Positions 7,009 through 14,884 of a stretch of DNA of 26,876 bases are shown piece by piece. Source of the DNA: an uncultured Sutterella sp. (GTDB lineage: Bacteria; Pseudomonadota; Gammaproteobacteria; Burkholderiales; Burkholderiaceae_F); assembly GCA_900757865.1 (NCBI GenBank), contig CAAEPH010000022.1, positions 1 through 26,876 of the forward strand, written 5' to 3'. The translations under genes and the position numbers were made by a program. Positions within the stretch are counted from its first letter, which is position 1, and each line of letters opens with the position of its first letter. The notes under the pieces are model-generated. The model was not told where the DNA came from and searched no databases. It saw only the letters and a list, made by a program, of their open reading frames with translations.

Positions 7009-7617
7009 TTGAAAATCCGTACCATTGCTTTATTTTTGCTAATCGTCCTTATGGCGGTGTTTTTAGTGATTAACTGGTCGACGATTTCGGCGGAAACAAC
7101 AGTCAATCTCGTTTATACCGAAGTTCAGGCGCCATTGGGAATTATCATTGTCTGTGGTTTCGGCATTTTAATCTTATTGATGTTGATCTATACGGTGTGG
7201 CAAGCGGCGAGCGTGACCATGGAATTGCGCGCTGCGTATAAGGAAACGCGTAATGCTCGCGCCTTGGCGGACGATGCCGAAAAGAGTCGCTTTGCAGAGT
7301 CCAACAAGATGATGACGGAGCGCTTGGATAAACTCGAACAAATGATGATGACACGGCAAGATGAGTTCAGCCAAGACTTACGTCGCCTGTCGGAACAGCT
7401 CGATTCCAAGGTCAACAACATGCTCGGGGAGATCAATAAACAGCAAACCCAAGTGGTCAGTAAAGTGTCGGAAAATTTGTCTGCACTAGAGACTCGTTTG
7501 CATGCTTCTCTGCCTGCCCCCTCGAGCGAGGAACCGGAAAGCGATAAGCTCTCGACAACTCAGGAAGCAGCTAAAGAAGATAAAAAGAAAAAAGGGATGT
7601 TCGAAGACTTGTTCTAA
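7009..7617 (+). CDS. LapA-like (DUF1049) membrane protein with C-terminal coiled coil
   Basis: This 202-residue protein has two transmembrane segments separated by a short loop (about residues 5-23 and 44-66), matching the LapA layout: hydrophobic start, NWSTISAETTVNL loop, then QAPLGIIIVCGFGILILL. After that comes a long charged helix, about residues 70-165, with heptad-like spacing (RALADDAEKSRFAESNKMM, TERLDKLEQ) and a Ser/Pro/Glu-rich, Lys-rich tail ending in GMFEDLF. The start is TTG at 7009, preceded by AGGGAG with 7-base spacing; no better in-frame ATG exists nearby. In E. coli the short LapA works with LapB in control of lipopolysaccharide synthesis; that role is not established for this longer form, and no lapB is adjacent. 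The coiled coil suggests self-association or a cytoplasmic partner. Confidence 0.75.
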   Translation: MKIRTIALFLLIVLMAVFLVINWSTISAETTVNLVYTEVQAPLGIIIVCGFGILILLMLIYTVWQAASVTMELRAAYKETRNARALADDAEKSRFAESNKMMTERLDKLEQMMMTRQDEFSQDLRRLSEQLDSKVNNMLGEINKQQTQVVSKVSENLSALETRLHASLPAPSSEEPESDKLSTTQEAAKEDKKKKGMFEDLF

Positions 7618-7631
7618 AAGAACTTCTCTCA

Positions 7632-7669
7632 AAAAAAGCCAACGCTCTCATTTGAACGTTGGCTTTTTT
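7632..7669. terminator. bidirectional terminator between the LapA-like gene and fbp
   Basis: AAAAAAGCCAACG (7632-7644) pairs perfectly with CGTTGGCTTTTTT (7657-7669) over a 12-base loop, giving U-tracts in both directions for the two converging genes. Confidence 0.9.
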
Positions 7670-7674
7670 GTGGG

Positions 7675-8673
7675 TTACGCCTGCTTGTGCATGGCGGTGA
7701 CACGTTCAACTTCTTCACGTGCACCTAAGAAGACGGCAACACGCTGATGTATTTTTTCAGGCTGAATTTCCAAAATGCGTTGATGCCCATTCGTCGCTGC
7801 CGCTCCAGCATTTTCCATGAGAAAACTCATGGGGTTAGCTTCGTAGAGCAAGCGTAATTTACCTGGCTTGCTCAAATCGCGATGATCGCGGGGGTACATA
7901 AAGATACCGCCACGCTGAAGGATACGATGAACTTCGGCGACCATAGCCGCTACCCAGCGCATATTGAAATCCTTACCGCGTACACCCGTTTTCCCTTCGA
8001 GCAATTCCGCAATATAGTCTTTGACAGGCTGTTCCCAATGTCGCATGTTCGAGCAATTGATGGCGAACTCTTTGGCTTGAGGGGCAACGGTCACCTTTTC
8101 GGCCGTTTGCTCAAAAATCCCTGTTTCAGGATTCAATGTAAAGATGACGACACCGCGCCCGAAGCTAAACACCAGCTGTGTCTGCGGGCCATACATGCAA
8201 TAGCCAGCAAGAACCTGGTTAATCCCGGGTTGCAAAAAGTCTTCAGCTACAGGGGTACGTTTGGGACGCACAGCGGGGGTCACCGAGAAAATAGAACCAA
8301 TGGAGACATTGATATCTAAATTGGATGACCCGTCGAGTGGATCAAATGCAATGAGGTAAGGGCCAATAGCGAATTGATCGTCAACCGCAATGGGATCTGG
8401 CACTTCTTCGCTCACCATGCCACAGACACTCCCTGTTGCCTGTACATAGCGCACAAAGATCTCATTACTTTTGACATCCATCACTTTTTGATCTTCGCCT
8501 TGGACGTTTTCTGAGCCAGCTAAACCCAATACGCCCGCCAGAGCGCCGTGACGAATAAGGTTGTTGATGTTTTTACACGCTTCAGAGACTCCCACGAGTA
8601 ACTCGCTGAGTTTGGGGTCGAGTTGATAAGTTTGTTCTTCGAATCGAAGAAATTCCTGTAATGAACGAGCCAC
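7675..8673 (-). CDS. fbp: class I fructose-1,6-bisphosphatase
   Basis: It hydrolyses fructose 1,6-bisphosphate to fructose 6-phosphate in gluconeogenesis. The 332-residue length equals that of E. coli Fbp. The metal-site motif FDPLDGSSNLD is intact, with GSIFSV following, and the upstream acidic pair is EEVPD. The substrate region includes KDFNMRWVAAMVAEVHRIL and GGIFMYP. The start is GTG at 8673, with AGGA about nine bases upstream, chosen because it gives the family's normal N-terminus; the frame stays open upstream but runs into the end of pepN. It lies 13 bases after the pepN stop on the same strand, so the two are probably co-transcribed. A gluconeogenic enzyme suits an organism living on dicarboxylates and peptides (inference). 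Confidence 0.96.
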   Translation of the reverse strand: MARSLQEFLRFEEQTYQLDPKLSELLVGVSEACKNINNLIRHGALAGVLGLAGSENVQGEDQKVMDVKSNEIFVRYVQATGSVCGMVSEEVPDPIAVDDQFAIGPYLIAFDPLDGSSNLDINVSIGSIFSVTPAVRPKRTPVAEDFLQPGINQVLAGYCMYGPQTQLVFSFGRGVVIFTLNPETGIFEQTAEKVTVAPQAKEFAINCSNMRHWEQPVKDYIAELLEGKTGVRGKDFNMRWVAAMVAEVHRILQRGGIFMYPRDHRDLSKPGKLRLLYEANPMSFLMENAGAAATNGHQRILEIQPEKIHQRVAVFLGAREEVERVTAMHKQA

Positions 8674-8686
8674 TTTATCTGTCCTA

Positions 8687-11359
8687 TTAAGAGGGATTGT
8701 TAAGCGATTTCTCAATAATTTCATTGACCTGACCCGAGAGTTTTTCACGTCGGTCATGCAAGAACTGTAGGGTTTGATACATCATGCTCGCGAGATTTGG
8801 CGTATAGCGTCGCCAATTCTCTAGATTACGGGCTACTCTTGCAGCTACGCTAGGGTTGATAGTATCGAGTTGTTGCACCATTTGAGCCCAGAATTGATAC
8901 CCCACGCCATCGGGGCGATGAAATTCCGAGGGATTATTCTGGAAGAAGGCATTGAGCAGAGCATAAACGTTGTTCGGGTTTTTGATATTAAAAATCCCCG
9001 AATGGACCAAGTCGCGCACGCGCTCAACCACAGGTTGTTCACCCGGCAAGCAAGGTGCCGTTGCTTGAATAGTTAGCCACTTATTGAGTAAGAGTGGCTC
9101 GCCCATCCAAGCAGTTAACGTTTCGCGATTGATCTCTTGTTTGGCTGGGGACGCCGAGCCTGTCATCAGAGATAAGGCAGCCAATTTATCTGTTAGATTA
9201 TTGGCCACTAAAAATTGATCACGAACTTTCAGGATGGCGTGCTTATTGTTGGTGGCGATCATGTAGTACAGTGCCATATTTTTCAGAGCACGTTTCCCTG
9301 AATCTTCTGCGTTGGGTGAATAGTCCCCAGGCGTCTGCATTTGATTAACAATTTCCTCGAGCTTGGTCAAGGTACGCGTGCCTAATCGTTCACGAACGTA
9401 TTCTCTCGCTTCATGAACGGCCCAAGGATCGACGATCGCAAGCTGGTCACTGATCATTCTTTCACTTGGCAATTCCATGGCTACGGCCTTAAATGCCGGA
9501 GAGAGTTCGGGATCGGTAACGAGGTTTTCAAATGCTTCAAAGAGCACCGAAGAGACCGTTCTTTCATCCTGAGCAATGGCAGCATACGTTTGCAACACAA
9601 GCTCTCTGAGCATGAGTTGTTGCATTGCTTCCCAGCGATTGAACGGATTGGTATCGTGCTGAGCGAGCATCGCTAACGACTCGTCATCGTAGTCATAGTC
9701 CACGATGATAGGAGCAGCAAAACCACGATTTAAACTGACGACAGGTGCAGAAGGAACATCGGTAAAGACCCAACTTTGCGTCGTGGCCTTGAGTTGCAGC
9801 ATTTTTTCAGTGTCCCCCGTGACGCGAGCTTCATCAGCAAGCTTCAGCGGTAAGGCACGGCCTTGCTCGTCTAATAAAGCGACAGGGAAGGGAATCAGAC
9901 ACGGATCTTTATTAGGTTGCCCTGGTGTCGCAGGAATACTCTGAGAGGCTGTCAAGGTAAAGGTATGATTTTGGGGATCATATTGGCTAGAGACACTAAC
10001 GTGTGGCGTGCCAGCCTGGCTATACCAACGTTTAAATAGATCAATATCAATATCGCTGTTTTCGAGCATGGCCTCTAAAAAGTGCTCGCACGTGACAGCA
10101 TGGCCGTCATTTTTGGCAATATAACGATCAAAGCCTTGACGGAATGCTTCACGCCCCAAGAGAGTTTGAAGCATACGAATTACTTCAGCCCCTTTTTCGT
10201 AGACCGTCATCGTATAAAAATTGTCGATCGCCTTGTAGCTCTCGGGGCGAATGGGGTGCGCCATAGGGCCTGCGTCTTCAGGGAATTGGGCAGAGCGAAG
10301 AGCTTTGACGTTTTTAATGCGTTCCACGGCACGTGCGGAGGCGTCTCCGAGCATGTCCGACGAAAACTCTTGGTCACGGAAAACCGTGAGGCCTTCTTTC
10401 AAAGTGAGTTGAAACCAATCACGTAGAGTGACACGGTCACCGGTCCAGTTGTGGAAATACTCATGACCCACAACGGATTCTATGTTGGCATAGTCCTGGT
10501 CCGTTGCAATTTTGGGATTGGCTAGGGCATAGCGAGTGTTGAAAATGTTAAGCCCCTTGTTTTCCATGGCCCCAAAATTAAAGTCGTTAGTGGCAACAAT
10601 CGCAAAGTGGTCCAAGTCGAGCTCGAGCCCCCAACGTTCTTCATCCCACCGGATAGCCTTTTTGAGGCTCTCCATGGTGTGCGCCGTTTTATCAATGTCT
10701 TGAGGTTCTACCCAAACTTCCAACGTTACGGTACGACCGTCTTTGAGAACAAAAGCTTCGCGCTGGCATTTAAACTGACCTGCCACAAGAGCGAAAAGGT
10801 AACAGGGTTTGGGGAAGGGATCATCCCAGACAACTTCGTGTCGACCATCCTCGAGATCGCGTTCAGAGATGCGATTCCCGTTTGAGAGAAGAATAGGGAA
10901 CTCCTCTTTAGCCGCACGAATCGTGACGTGGTAGCGAGCTAAAACATCAGGACGATCAGGGAAATAGGTGATGCTACGGAATCCTTCTGCTTCGCATTGG
11001 CTGATTAAATTTTTACCAGAGGCATAAATCCCTTGAAGGCGAGTGTTCGCTACAGGACTGAAGCGATTCACGATGGTGATGTCGGCTTCGGAAGTGATAT
11101 GGTGAAGGGTAAGAGAGTGATCCGTCACCGTAAACTGAGTTTCATCCATAGCCTCATCGTTGACGGAGAGACTGACCAAGGTGAGATTTTCCCCAAACAA
11201 CACCAGGTCGCCAACATTGGTGTCACAGTCTGGATTGGGGCGGACATGGAGTGTGCTACTCACACTCGTGCTTTCCATGTCTAGATCGAATTCAAGGGTT
11301 ACTGTGTCGACCAAGTGGGTAGGCACTTTGTAATCTTGGCGAAGAATGGTTTCGCTCAT
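8687..11359 (-). CDS. pepN: aminopeptidase N, M1 zinc metallopeptidase
   Basis: It removes N-terminal amino acids from peptides in the cytoplasm. The 890-residue protein has the M1 layout of E. coli PepN (870 aa): an N-terminal beta domain, the exopeptidase motif GAMEN at 263-267, the zinc motif HEYFH at 299-303 with third ligand Glu322 (LKEGLTVF), then DUF3458-type beta and alpha C-terminal domains. GGGAG stands six bases before the ATG. fbp follows 13 bases downstream, suggesting a two-gene transcript. No signal peptide is present. Confidence 0.96.
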   Translation of the reverse strand: MSETILRQDYKVPTHLVDTVTLEFDLDMESTSVSSTLHVRPNPDCDTNVGDLVLFGENLTLVSLSVNDEAMDETQFTVTDHSLTLHHITSEADITIVNRFSPVANTRLQGIYASGKNLISQCEAEGFRSITYFPDRPDVLARYHVTIRAAKEEFPILLSNGNRISERDLEDGRHEVVWDDPFPKPCYLFALVAGQFKCQREAFVLKDGRTVTLEVWVEPQDIDKTAHTMESLKKAIRWDEERWGLELDLDHFAIVATNDFNFGAMENKGLNIFNTRYALANPKIATDQDYANIESVVGHEYFHNWTGDRVTLRDWFQLTLKEGLTVFRDQEFSSDMLGDASARAVERIKNVKALRSAQFPEDAGPMAHPIRPESYKAIDNFYTMTVYEKGAEVIRMLQTLLGREAFRQGFDRYIAKNDGHAVTCEHFLEAMLENSDIDIDLFKRWYSQAGTPHVSVSSQYDPQNHTFTLTASQSIPATPGQPNKDPCLIPFPVALLDEQGRALPLKLADEARVTGDTEKMLQLKATTQSWVFTDVPSAPVVSLNRGFAAPIIVDYDYDDESLAMLAQHDTNPFNRWEAMQQLMLRELVLQTYAAIAQDERTVSSVLFEAFENLVTDPELSPAFKAVAMELPSERMISDQLAIVDPWAVHEAREYVRERLGTRTLTKLEEIVNQMQTPGDYSPNAEDSGKRALKNMALYYMIATNNKHAILKVRDQFLVANNLTDKLAALSLMTGSASPAKQEINRETLTAWMGEPLLLNKWLTIQATAPCLPGEQPVVERVRDLVHSGIFNIKNPNNVYALLNAFFQNNPSEFHRPDGVGYQFWAQMVQQLDTINPSVAARVARNLENWRRYTPNLASMMYQTLQFLHDRREKLSGQVNEIIEKSLNNPS

Positions 11360-11610
11360 TATGAACTCCCAAAATCAACGTGACAGGGCAAGGCGTTTTC
11401 ATCACGTTGAAGGCATAACCCAAAATCAGGTACGCTTGTCATTAACAATAAGGATGACGCACAGAACGAAAGATGCTAAAAATCTTGTGGCTATTGTGCT
11501 CTGTGAGTCGCTTTCAAGATTGTAGTCAAAATAGAGATGTTTCGTGAGTATCTTTATGACTTCACGAGATAAGAGCAGAAGGGAACGCCAAGCGGATGAG
11601 AAAAAGAGAC
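11360..11610. other. pepN upstream region, no gene seen
   Basis: No credible reading frame or recognisable regulatory motif was found here. It must contain the pepN promoter, but no -35/-10 pair stands out enough to place it. Confidence 0.4.
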
Positions 11611-11647
11611 ATAAAGAAAACCCGCCGAAGCAATCTCCAGCGGGTTT
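11611..11647 (-). terminator. intrinsic terminator of the nrfH/napC-like gene
   Basis: AAACCCGC (11618-11625) pairs with GCGGGTTT (11640-11647) over a 14-base loop, followed on the minus strand by TCTTTAT. Confidence 0.8.
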
Positions 11648-11669
11648 AGGGGAGAAGGGACGTTAGCAA

Positions 11670-12248
11670 TTACTGCTTCTGAGGAGCAGGCAACTTGCTA
11701 TAGTCGTGACCAGCGGTCGGGTGGCAAGCCAAGCAGTCAGCCACTTTACCGTCTTTAACCATACCTTTGTGCATGGTCGAAATCATGGGCTTCTTGGTGT
11801 CGTTCATCTTTTCAATGTCGTGGCAACCCAAGCACATGCTGAAGTTGCGTTCCACGAACAATTCATGAACTTCCTTCGCCATTTCGTCACGGCGATTGAT
11901 CTGCTTTTCAACCGTATTCAACGTGCCACGGATTTCACCCCAGCCAGACTTGGAACCTGCACGAACCTTATCGACTAACATCAAGACATAGTCGACAGGG
12001 CCAACGTGCTCGTTGGAGTGATACTTCAAGTGGCAGTCAGAGCAACCAGCCGTCACACCAGTCGGTGTGCTACCATGCAAACCATTCTTATAGGCAACAT
12101 AGACGGTATCCATTGAGTGGCAGAACTCGCCACAGAACTTATTCGTCCCAGCCCAGTGAACGGCACTCGTCAAAGCACCAACAAAGACAATGCCGATGAC
12201 AACACCGATCAGGCAGATACCGGCGACATACCATTTGCTATTCTTCAT
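11670..12248 (-). CDS. nrfH: NapC/NirT/NrfH-family tetrahaem cytochrome c, quinol dehydrogenase
   Basis: A membrane-anchored periplasmic cytochrome that oxidises menaquinol and hands electrons to a periplasmic reductase. Of 192 residues, about 10-30 form the single N-terminal anchor. Four CXXCH haem sites are at 39-44 (CGEFCH, with the typical Met46), 69-73 (CSDCH), 139-143 (CLGCH) and 172-176 (CLACH). Length and the Met after the first site fit the short NrfH/NapC group. No nrfA or other reductase is adjacent: modE lies upstream and a terminator downstream, so the electron acceptor is unknown and the symbol is by family resemblance only. The Shine-Dalgarno site (AAGG, nine bases away) is weak. 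An FNR-like box lies about 170 bases upstream of the start. Confidence 0.88.
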   Translation of the reverse strand: MKNSKWYVAGICLIGVVIGIVFVGALTSAVHWAGTNKFCGEFCHSMDTVYVAYKNGLHGSTPTGVTAGCSDCHLKYHSNEHVGPVDYVLMLVDKVRAGSKSGWGEIRGTLNTVEKQINRRDEMAKEVHELFVERNFSMCLGCHDIEKMNDTKKPMISTMHKGMVKDGKVADCLACHPTAGHDYSKLPAPQKQ

Positions 12249-12310
12249 TTCTCGGAACCTTTAGTGAGAGCCTAACCAGAAGTTGTAAGGCAAAATCTGT
12301 AAATTACAGA

Positions 12311-12436
12311 AGAGGTTAGGTAATCAATGGGAGAGGTTAGGGAACGACTCCAAGGAGCCAACACTCTCTTCAGTTGCAATATTATTAAGGTTTGTGTAAG
12401 GATGTATTAAAAAGACTTGACCCTAATCAATGGGAG
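12311..12436. repeat. direct repeats in the nrfH leader region
   Basis: AGAGGTTAGG occurs at 12311-12320 and 12332-12341, 21 bp apart (two helical turns), with GGTTAGG again inverted at about 12271-12277. TAATCAATGGGAG occurs at 12321-12333 and 12424-12436. The second copy overlaps the FNR-like box. Confidence 0.7.
12417..12430. promoter_or_regulatory. FNR-like box upstream of nrfH
   Basis: TTGAC-CCTA-ATCAA matches 9 of 10 positions of the FNR consensus. No -10 at the ideal 22-base spacing is seen on the minus strand; the AT-rich segment around 12379-12388 is 28-32 bases away. The site is plausible, the promoter geometry uncertain. Confidence 0.5.
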
Positions 12437-12487
12437 CTCAGTTAATTTTAAGAATCCCCCCTAAAGAGATAGATCAAGGCTTCTTTT

Positions 12488-13258
12488 TTACCCATTTAGG
12501 GCTATGACGATGGCTTCAGGAGGAATACAGGCGACAGCCCGACTTCCGATATGAAGACCATGCTCTCCCCGGACAAAACCAATAATACGCTGCCCAGTTG
12601 GTAACTGTATGGTGCATTCACCGCCTTTACGTTCGCGAGTGGAGCGAATGACCGTACCTACAACCGTATTGAGCAGATCACGTGGCAGATCGTTTTCACT
12701 CAAAATTTCAACAGCCGTGGCTTTACACAATGCCATGACCACAATCCCTTCACGCAGACCAAGAAGTTGGGCCGATTCCATGGTGATGGAGCAACGTAGC
12801 TCTTGACCGTCGCTGAGTGTCAGCGTGAGACGAACGAGGGCGGCGCCAATTTTGATTTTTCGTATGGTTACCGGCATGAGGTTACGCATTGAAGTGGAGA
12901 GCGAACTGATCCCGATGTTGGCCAACGCGGGGGTTTCCTTCATCCGAAAACGTGCCAATACTTCAAGTCTCGCCCGGGTTAGCTCATCAACGAGTTGCAA
13001 GACTTCTTCGCCTTTGGGGGTCAGACGTGTACCGCCGCCGTGACTTCCACCAGTTGTTTTTTCAACCAATGGTCCTCCAGCAAGTTGACTGAGTGTTTCG
13101 ATCGCTTGCCACGCAGCTTTGTAACTAACGCCAGCACAACGAGCCGCCTCAGAAATGGAGCCTACATCGTTGACACGACGGAGGATGTCAAAGCGTTTAT
13201 CGGACATTGACGCAATATGGTCGGCTAGTAAAACAGGATCAGCAACGGGTTCTTTCAT
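12488..13258 (-). CDS. modE: molybdate-responsive transcriptional regulator ModE
   Basis: A cytoplasmic repressor/activator that binds molybdate and DNA as a dimer. The 256-residue protein has the ModE layout: an N-terminal LysR-like winged helix (about 18-110; DILRRVNDVGSISEAARCAGVSYKAAWQAI, then GGSHGGGTRLTPKGEE), followed by two MOP/TOBE molybdate-binding domains (about 120-185 and 190-254; ISSLSTSMRNLMPVTI, and VVGTVIRSTRERKGGECTI). E. coli ModE has 262 residues. It diverges from modABC, with a ModE-type operator between. No clear terminator follows, so read-through toward the nrfH leader is possible. Confidence 0.95.
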   Translation of the reverse strand: MKEPVADPVLLADHIASMSDKRFDILRRVNDVGSISEAARCAGVSYKAAWQAIETLSQLAGGPLVEKTTGGSHGGGTRLTPKGEEVLQLVDELTRARLEVLARFRMKETPALANIGISSLSTSMRNLMPVTIRKIKIGAALVRLTLTLSDGQELRCSITMESAQLLGLREGIVVMALCKATAVEILSENDLPRDLLNTVVGTVIRSTRERKGGECTIQLPTGQRIIGFVRGEHGLHIGSRAVACIPPEAIVIALNG

Positions 13259-13307
13259 GTCAACAGTTCTCTGAGAAAAGTTTTTTTACATTGCTAAAAG
13301 GGAGGAA

Positions 13308-13338
13308 ATACGTTATTCTAGAAAAGAATAGCGTTGTA
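13308..13338. promoter_or_regulatory. ModE operator between modE and modA
   Basis: CGTTAT-N11-ATAGCG is the core of a longer imperfect palindrome in which CGTTATTCT pairs with AGAATAGCG. It resembles the E. coli modA operator (CGTTAT and ATAACG arms, N12). It lies 75 bases before modA and 50 before modE, so it could control both. Confidence 0.75.
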
Positions 13339-13412
13339 TCTGCATTCTATATGTTGAGCCAGACTTCCACAATAAAGGATAGTTAAAGATCTTACTCGCT
13401 TGGAGAAAATCA

Positions 13413-14162
13413 ATGAAAAAATTATCCTTAGCTGTTTTGTTATTGAGTGCTGTGACAGCGGCTAGCGCGGCCGAAGTGAAATTGGCCATTGCGGCAAACT
13501 TCACGAAGCCAATGCAGGACTTGGCACCCGTTTATGAAAAAATGAGTGGAGATAAGCTCACGATGTCATTTGGTTCGACGGGGGCTCTCTATGCGCAAAT
13601 CAAGAATGGTGCCCCGTTTGATGTGTTTTTAGCTGCCGATAACAAGGCTCCGAAAAAGGCCGTCACGGAAGGCGTTGGTGTTAAGGGTACGGTCTTTACC
13701 TACGCAGTAGGCAAATTGGTGCTCTGGAGTAAAAAAGACGGCTTTGTCACGGATGCCGCCACTTTACAACGTGAAGACCTCAAGAAGTTAGCGGTAGCTG
13801 ATCCCAAACTTGCGCCATATGGGTTAGCAGCACAGCAAACGCTTGAAAAGTTGGGTCTCTATGACAAACTGCAACCCAAGTTTGTGGTGGGCAACAACAT
13901 TTCCAAGACTTACCAGTTCGCCAGCTCTGAAAACGCCCAAGCTGGTTTCATCGCGCTCTCTCAGTGCTACAAGAATGGTAAGTTAGTGGAAGGTTCGGGA
14001 TGGATTGTTCCAGAAAACGACTACGAACCGATCCTGCAAGACGGTGTGCTGTTGACGAATGCTCCTGAACCCGAAGCGGCGAAACGCTTTATGGAGTTCC
14101 TCAAGACCAGTCCAGAGGCCAATGCTGTTCGCGAAGCCTTTGGTTATAGCATGGTTAAATAA
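13413..14162 (+). CDS. modA: molybdate ABC transporter periplasmic binding protein
   Basis: It captures molybdate in the periplasm for ModBC. The 249-residue protein has a Sec signal peptide (MKKLSLAVLLLSAVTAASAA, cleavage near residue 20) followed by the mature start EVKLAIAANF. Family motifs are FGSTGALYAQIKNGAPFDVFLAADN, GKLVLWSK and the C-terminal segment GFIALSQ. The ATG has GGAG seven bases upstream. It is first gene of modABC, 40 bases before modB, and lies below the ModE operator. Confidence 0.96.
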   Translation: MKKLSLAVLLLSAVTAASAAEVKLAIAANFTKPMQDLAPVYEKMSGDKLTMSFGSTGALYAQIKNGAPFDVFLAADNKAPKKAVTEGVGVKGTVFTYAVGKLVLWSKKDGFVTDAATLQREDLKKLAVADPKLAPYGLAAQQTLEKLGLYDKLQPKFVVGNNISKTYQFASSENAQAGFIALSQCYKNGKLVEGSGWIVPENDYEPILQDGVLLTNAPEPEAAKRFMEFLKTSPEANAVREAFGYSMVK

Positions 14163-14202
14163 CGGCGTACCTTAGAACGTAAAGCACAAAGCAGAGACCA
14201 CA

Positions 14203-14877
14203 ATGGTAAGTTCGATCGACTTTGCTCCCGTATGGTTAAGCCTTAAATTGGCGTTTGTAACTATGGTTTTGCTATTGGTCATAGGAGTACCTTTAGCTGG
14301 ATGGTTGGCGAAAAAAAAGAGCGTATTTTGCGCTCCGGTCTCTGCTTTAGTGACCCTGCCGTTGATCTTACCTCCAACGGTTCTGGGTTTTTATTTGCTC
14401 GTTGCCATGGGCCCTTATGGGCCCTTGGGTAAATTTTGCGAAATGATGGGATGGGGGACGTTAAATTTTACGTTCACAGGACTTGTCATTGGCTCCGTCA
14501 TTTATTCGCTACCTTTCATGGTTCAACCTGTGGTCACCGCCTTTGAGGCGATTGGCCCACGTCCCTATGAAGTTGCAGCGACGCTACGCTGCTCACCCTT
14601 TGATACTTTTTTTTCGGTCGCCATTCCTTTGGCTAAACACGGCATCATTACCGGTTCCTTGATGAGTTTTGCTCATACGATCGGGGAGTTCGGTGTGGTA
14701 CTGATGATTGGTGGCAACATCCCAGACCAAACTCAGGTCGTCTCGACTCAGATTTATACCTATGTGGAAGCCATGGAGTACGATCACGCCCATTTCTTAG
14801 CGGGCGGTATGCTGGTATTTAGTTTTATCGTTTTGCTGTTACTCAACCTTCTAAATAACAAGATGCAAAAGCGCTGA
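14203..14877 (+). CDS. modB: molybdate ABC transporter permease
   Basis: The 224-residue inner-membrane permease has about five membrane segments and the typical ModB blocks LPLILPPTVLGFYLLVAMG, the EAA-loop region YEVAATLRCSPFDTFFSVAIPLA and HTIGEFGVVLMIGGNIP. E. coli ModB has 229 residues. The Shine-Dalgarno site before the ATG is poor, suggesting coupling to modA translation across 40 bases. modC starts 7 bases after its stop. Confidence 0.95.
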   Translation: MVSSIDFAPVWLSLKLAFVTMVLLLVIGVPLAGWLAKKKSVFCAPVSALVTLPLILPPTVLGFYLLVAMGPYGPLGKFCEMMGWGTLNFTFTGLVIGSVIYSLPFMVQPVVTAFEAIGPRPYEVAATLRCSPFDTFFSVAIPLAKHGIITGSLMSFAHTIGEFGVVLMIGGNIPDQTQVVSTQIYTYVEAMEYDHAHFLAGGMLVFSFIVLLLLNLLNNKMQKR

Positions 14878-14884
14878 GAGGTTA

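Noticed and set aside
7882..8319. 145-codon plus-strand frame opposite fbp
   Set aside because: Antisense to a conserved enzyme, no ribosome site, no domain.
13391..13415. FNR-like half pattern (TTGGA-GAAA-ATCAA) before modA
   Set aside because: Only 8 of 10 positions match and it coincides with the modA ribosome-binding site.
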